This document shows, piece by piece, positions 6,116 through 7,523 of a stretch of 7,523 nucleotides of DNA. The notes below the pieces were generated by a model, which saw only the letters and a list, made by a program, of their open reading frames with translations, had not been told where the DNA came from and searched no databases. Both the position numbers and the translations under genes were made by a program. The stretch comes from an uncultured Clostridium sp. GTDB taxonomy: Bacteria; Bacillota; Clostridia; Lachnospirales; Lachnospiraceae. The stretch's first letter is position 1, and the number at the start of each line of letters is the position of its first letter. The stretch is from the NCBI GenBank assembly GCA_958442925.1, contig CAUCIO010000104.1, positions 1 through 7,523 of the forward strand, in the 5' to 3' direction.

Positions 6116-7523
6116 ATGGCATCTTTTGATATGACAAACGATATCCTGTACACCATCAAAAATCCTAAGGTTACCTTTAACCAGAGATTAAAGGATATGG
6201 CAAAGATCGCGGAAAATTCCATCGAGCTGGTAGAGTATACCGAAAAATCAAAGGAATACTTTGCAAACGGCGCCATGATGGATATGTTCGAGGGAAAAAC
6301 TCCCTACCGCACACGCTACTGCGTGCCGGACTACGAAAAATTCTTAAAACAGGGCAGCGAATTTCTTATGCTGGAGCCGCCTAAGGATATCTGGGACGCA
6401 GTGGGAAATCTCCTCTGCCTGTACCATAACATCCCGGCAGACGGCGGGCTTCCTGTTTACATCGGAAATCTGGGAACTCTTCTGGAGCCGTTTGTAACTG
6501 ATGAGGCTGAAGCTGAGAAAGCGATTCGTTTTCTGTTAGTCCATGTAGACAGAACGATTTCCAACGCTTTCTGTCATGCAAACCTGGGACCGGAGGATAC
6601 AAAAGCCGGACGCATTGTCTTAAAACTGACAAAAGAAATGCAGCGGCCCTGCCCGAATATGACGCTTCTCTACAGAGATGACACACCGGACAGCTTTATG
6701 CTGGCAGCCCTGGACACAGCCATGGCAGCAGCCAAGCCAAGCTTTGCCAATGATAAAATGTACCGGAAAGAAATGGGAGACTATGCAGTTGTCAGCTGCT
6801 ATAATACTCTGCCCATCGGAGGCTGCGGCCTGACTCTGGTACGTCTGAATATGAACCGTCTTCCAGAGCTGGCAAAAAGTCCGGAAGATCTCTTAGACCG
6901 TGTCATCCCTGACGCAGTAACAGCTGTCTGCGACGCCATTGACAGCCGCTGCCGTTTTATCGTGGATGAGTGCCATTATTACGAAAATAACTTCCTCTAC
7001 CATGAAGGCCTGATTCGCAAAGAGAAAGACTACATGGTAGGAATGTTTGGCTTTGTCGGACTGGCTGAATGTGTCAATAAGACTCTGGGCCTGACCGAAC
7101 CGGGAGAGCGCTACGGACATAATGAAAAAGCAGACGCCTTTGGCGAGGCGATTATGGACCGCATCCGTGCAGAGATTGACAAACGGCCTGCAGCCTACGG
7201 AAAGTACGGTCTGCATGCCCAGGTAGGCGTAATGGAGGATACAGAGTCCACTCCAGGCGGCCGAATTCCTATTGGAGAGGAGCCGGAGCTTCCGCTTCAG
7301 ATTCAGCATTTTACCCGTATGCATAAGGGCTGCGATGCCGGCTGCGGAGAGCTGTTCCCGTTTGATCACACAGTGGAAAACAATCCTCAGTACCTGCTTG
7401 ACATTTTAAAGGGCGCTTTCTCCACAGGAGCCAGATACCTCTCCTTCTATTCCGGAGATTCCGACCTGGTGCGCGTCACAGGATACCTGGTAAAACGCTC
7501 TGATATTGAAAAGTTTAATAAAG
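6116..7523 (+). CDS. yjjI: YjjI-family glycyl radical enzyme (3' end beyond the window)
   Basis: The window holds 469 codons; family members are about 500-520 residues, so the last few dozen residues are missing. It is an oxygen-sensitive, cytoplasmic radical enzyme of the pyruvate formate-lyase/anaerobic ribonucleotide reductase superfamily; I know of no firmly assigned reaction for YjjI. Blocks matching E. coli YjjI as I recall it: MFEGKTPYRTRY with VPDYEKFL and GSEFL near 60-85; the PVYIGNLGTLLEPFV block; AFCHANLGP; VVSCYNTLPIGGCGLTLVRLN; LHAQVGVMEDTESTPGGRIP; and DLVRVTGYLV. Cys228 in SCYNTLP is the likely thiyl-radical residue and Gly456 in RVTGY the radical glycine. The start at 6116 keeps the usual short N-terminal segment before MFEG and has a strong ribosome-binding site. 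It needs a radical-SAM activase (YjjW-like), expected downstream but not visible. Location in a nucleoside uptake operon hints at a pentose or nucleoside substrate. Ordinary PFL, diol dehydratase and NrdD are less likely because their active-site motifs differ. Confidence 0.92.
   Translation, partial: MASFDMTNDILYTIKNPKVTFNQRLKDMAKIAENSIELVEYTEKSKEYFANGAMMDMFEGKTPYRTRYCVPDYEKFLKQGSEFLMLEPPKDIWDAVGNLLCLYHNIPADGGLPVYIGNLGTLLEPFVTDEAEAEKAIRFLLVHVDRTISNAFCHANLGPEDTKAGRIVLKLTKEMQRPCPNMTLLYRDDTPDSFMLAALDTAMAAAKPSFANDKMYRKEMGDYAVVSCYNTLPIGGCGLTLVRLNMNRLPELAKSPEDLLDRVIPDAVTAVCDAIDSRCRFIVDECHYYENNFLYHEGLIRKEKDYMVGMFGFVGLAECVNKTLGLTEPGERYGHNEKADAFGEAIMDRIRAEIDKRPAAYGKYGLHAQVGVMEDTESTPGGRIPIGEEPELPLQIQHFTRMHKGCDAGCGELFPFDHTVENNPQYLLDILKGAFSTGARYLSFYSGDSDLVRVTGYLVKRSDIEKFNK

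Noticed and set aside
6893..7369. Open frame of 158 codons on the - strand
   Set aside because: It lies wholly antisense to the well-conserved YjjI-like coding region, which contains the family motifs; no ribosome-binding site or recognisable product.
1..7523. CRISPR array, insertion sequence, tRNA or rRNA, prophage elements
   Set aside because: No spaced repeats, transposase motifs, terminal inverted repeats, cloverleaf sequences or phage genes were seen on either strand.

Overview
The window reads as chromosomal DNA of an anaerobic, gut-type Firmicute, probably Lachnospiraceae or a close clostridial relative. The grounds are strong AGGAGG-type ribosome-binding sites, tightly packed same-strand genes, AT-rich intergenic DNA around moderate-GC genes, and an oxygen-sensitive glycyl radical enzyme. 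The family assignment is inference; no rRNA or marker gene is present.

Layout: (1) 2-184 is the 3' end of a PspA/IM30-like gene, closed by a strong intrinsic terminator at 220-253. (2) 254-471 is an AT-rich control region with a TATAAT box, a perfect inverted repeat at the -35 position, a 24-base pyrimidine run and several short repeats. (3) 472-6086 encodes a nucleoside-family hydrolase, a BMP/PnrA-type substrate-binding lipoprotein, a double-domain ABC ATPase and two BPD_transp_2 permeases. (4) From 6116 to the window edge lies most of a YjjI-family glycyl radical enzyme, cut off about 14 codons after its radical glycine.

The genes from 472 onward are on the + strand, with gaps of 65, 17, -4, -4 and 29 bases and no terminator between them, so they look like one operon. 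The simplest reading is that the lipoprotein captures a nucleoside outside the membrane, the ATPase and two permeases import it, and the hydrolase splits it into base and free pentose in the cytoplasm. The YjjI-like enzyme is the unexplained member. In E. coli, as I recall, yjjI-yjjW lies beside the deo (deoxynucleoside catabolism) genes. Finding a YjjI homologue here in a nucleoside uptake operon independently ties this poorly characterised radical enzyme to nucleoside or pentose metabolism. That link is the most interesting point in the window. The activating enzyme (YjjW-like) and any pentose-processing genes would be expected just beyond the right edge.
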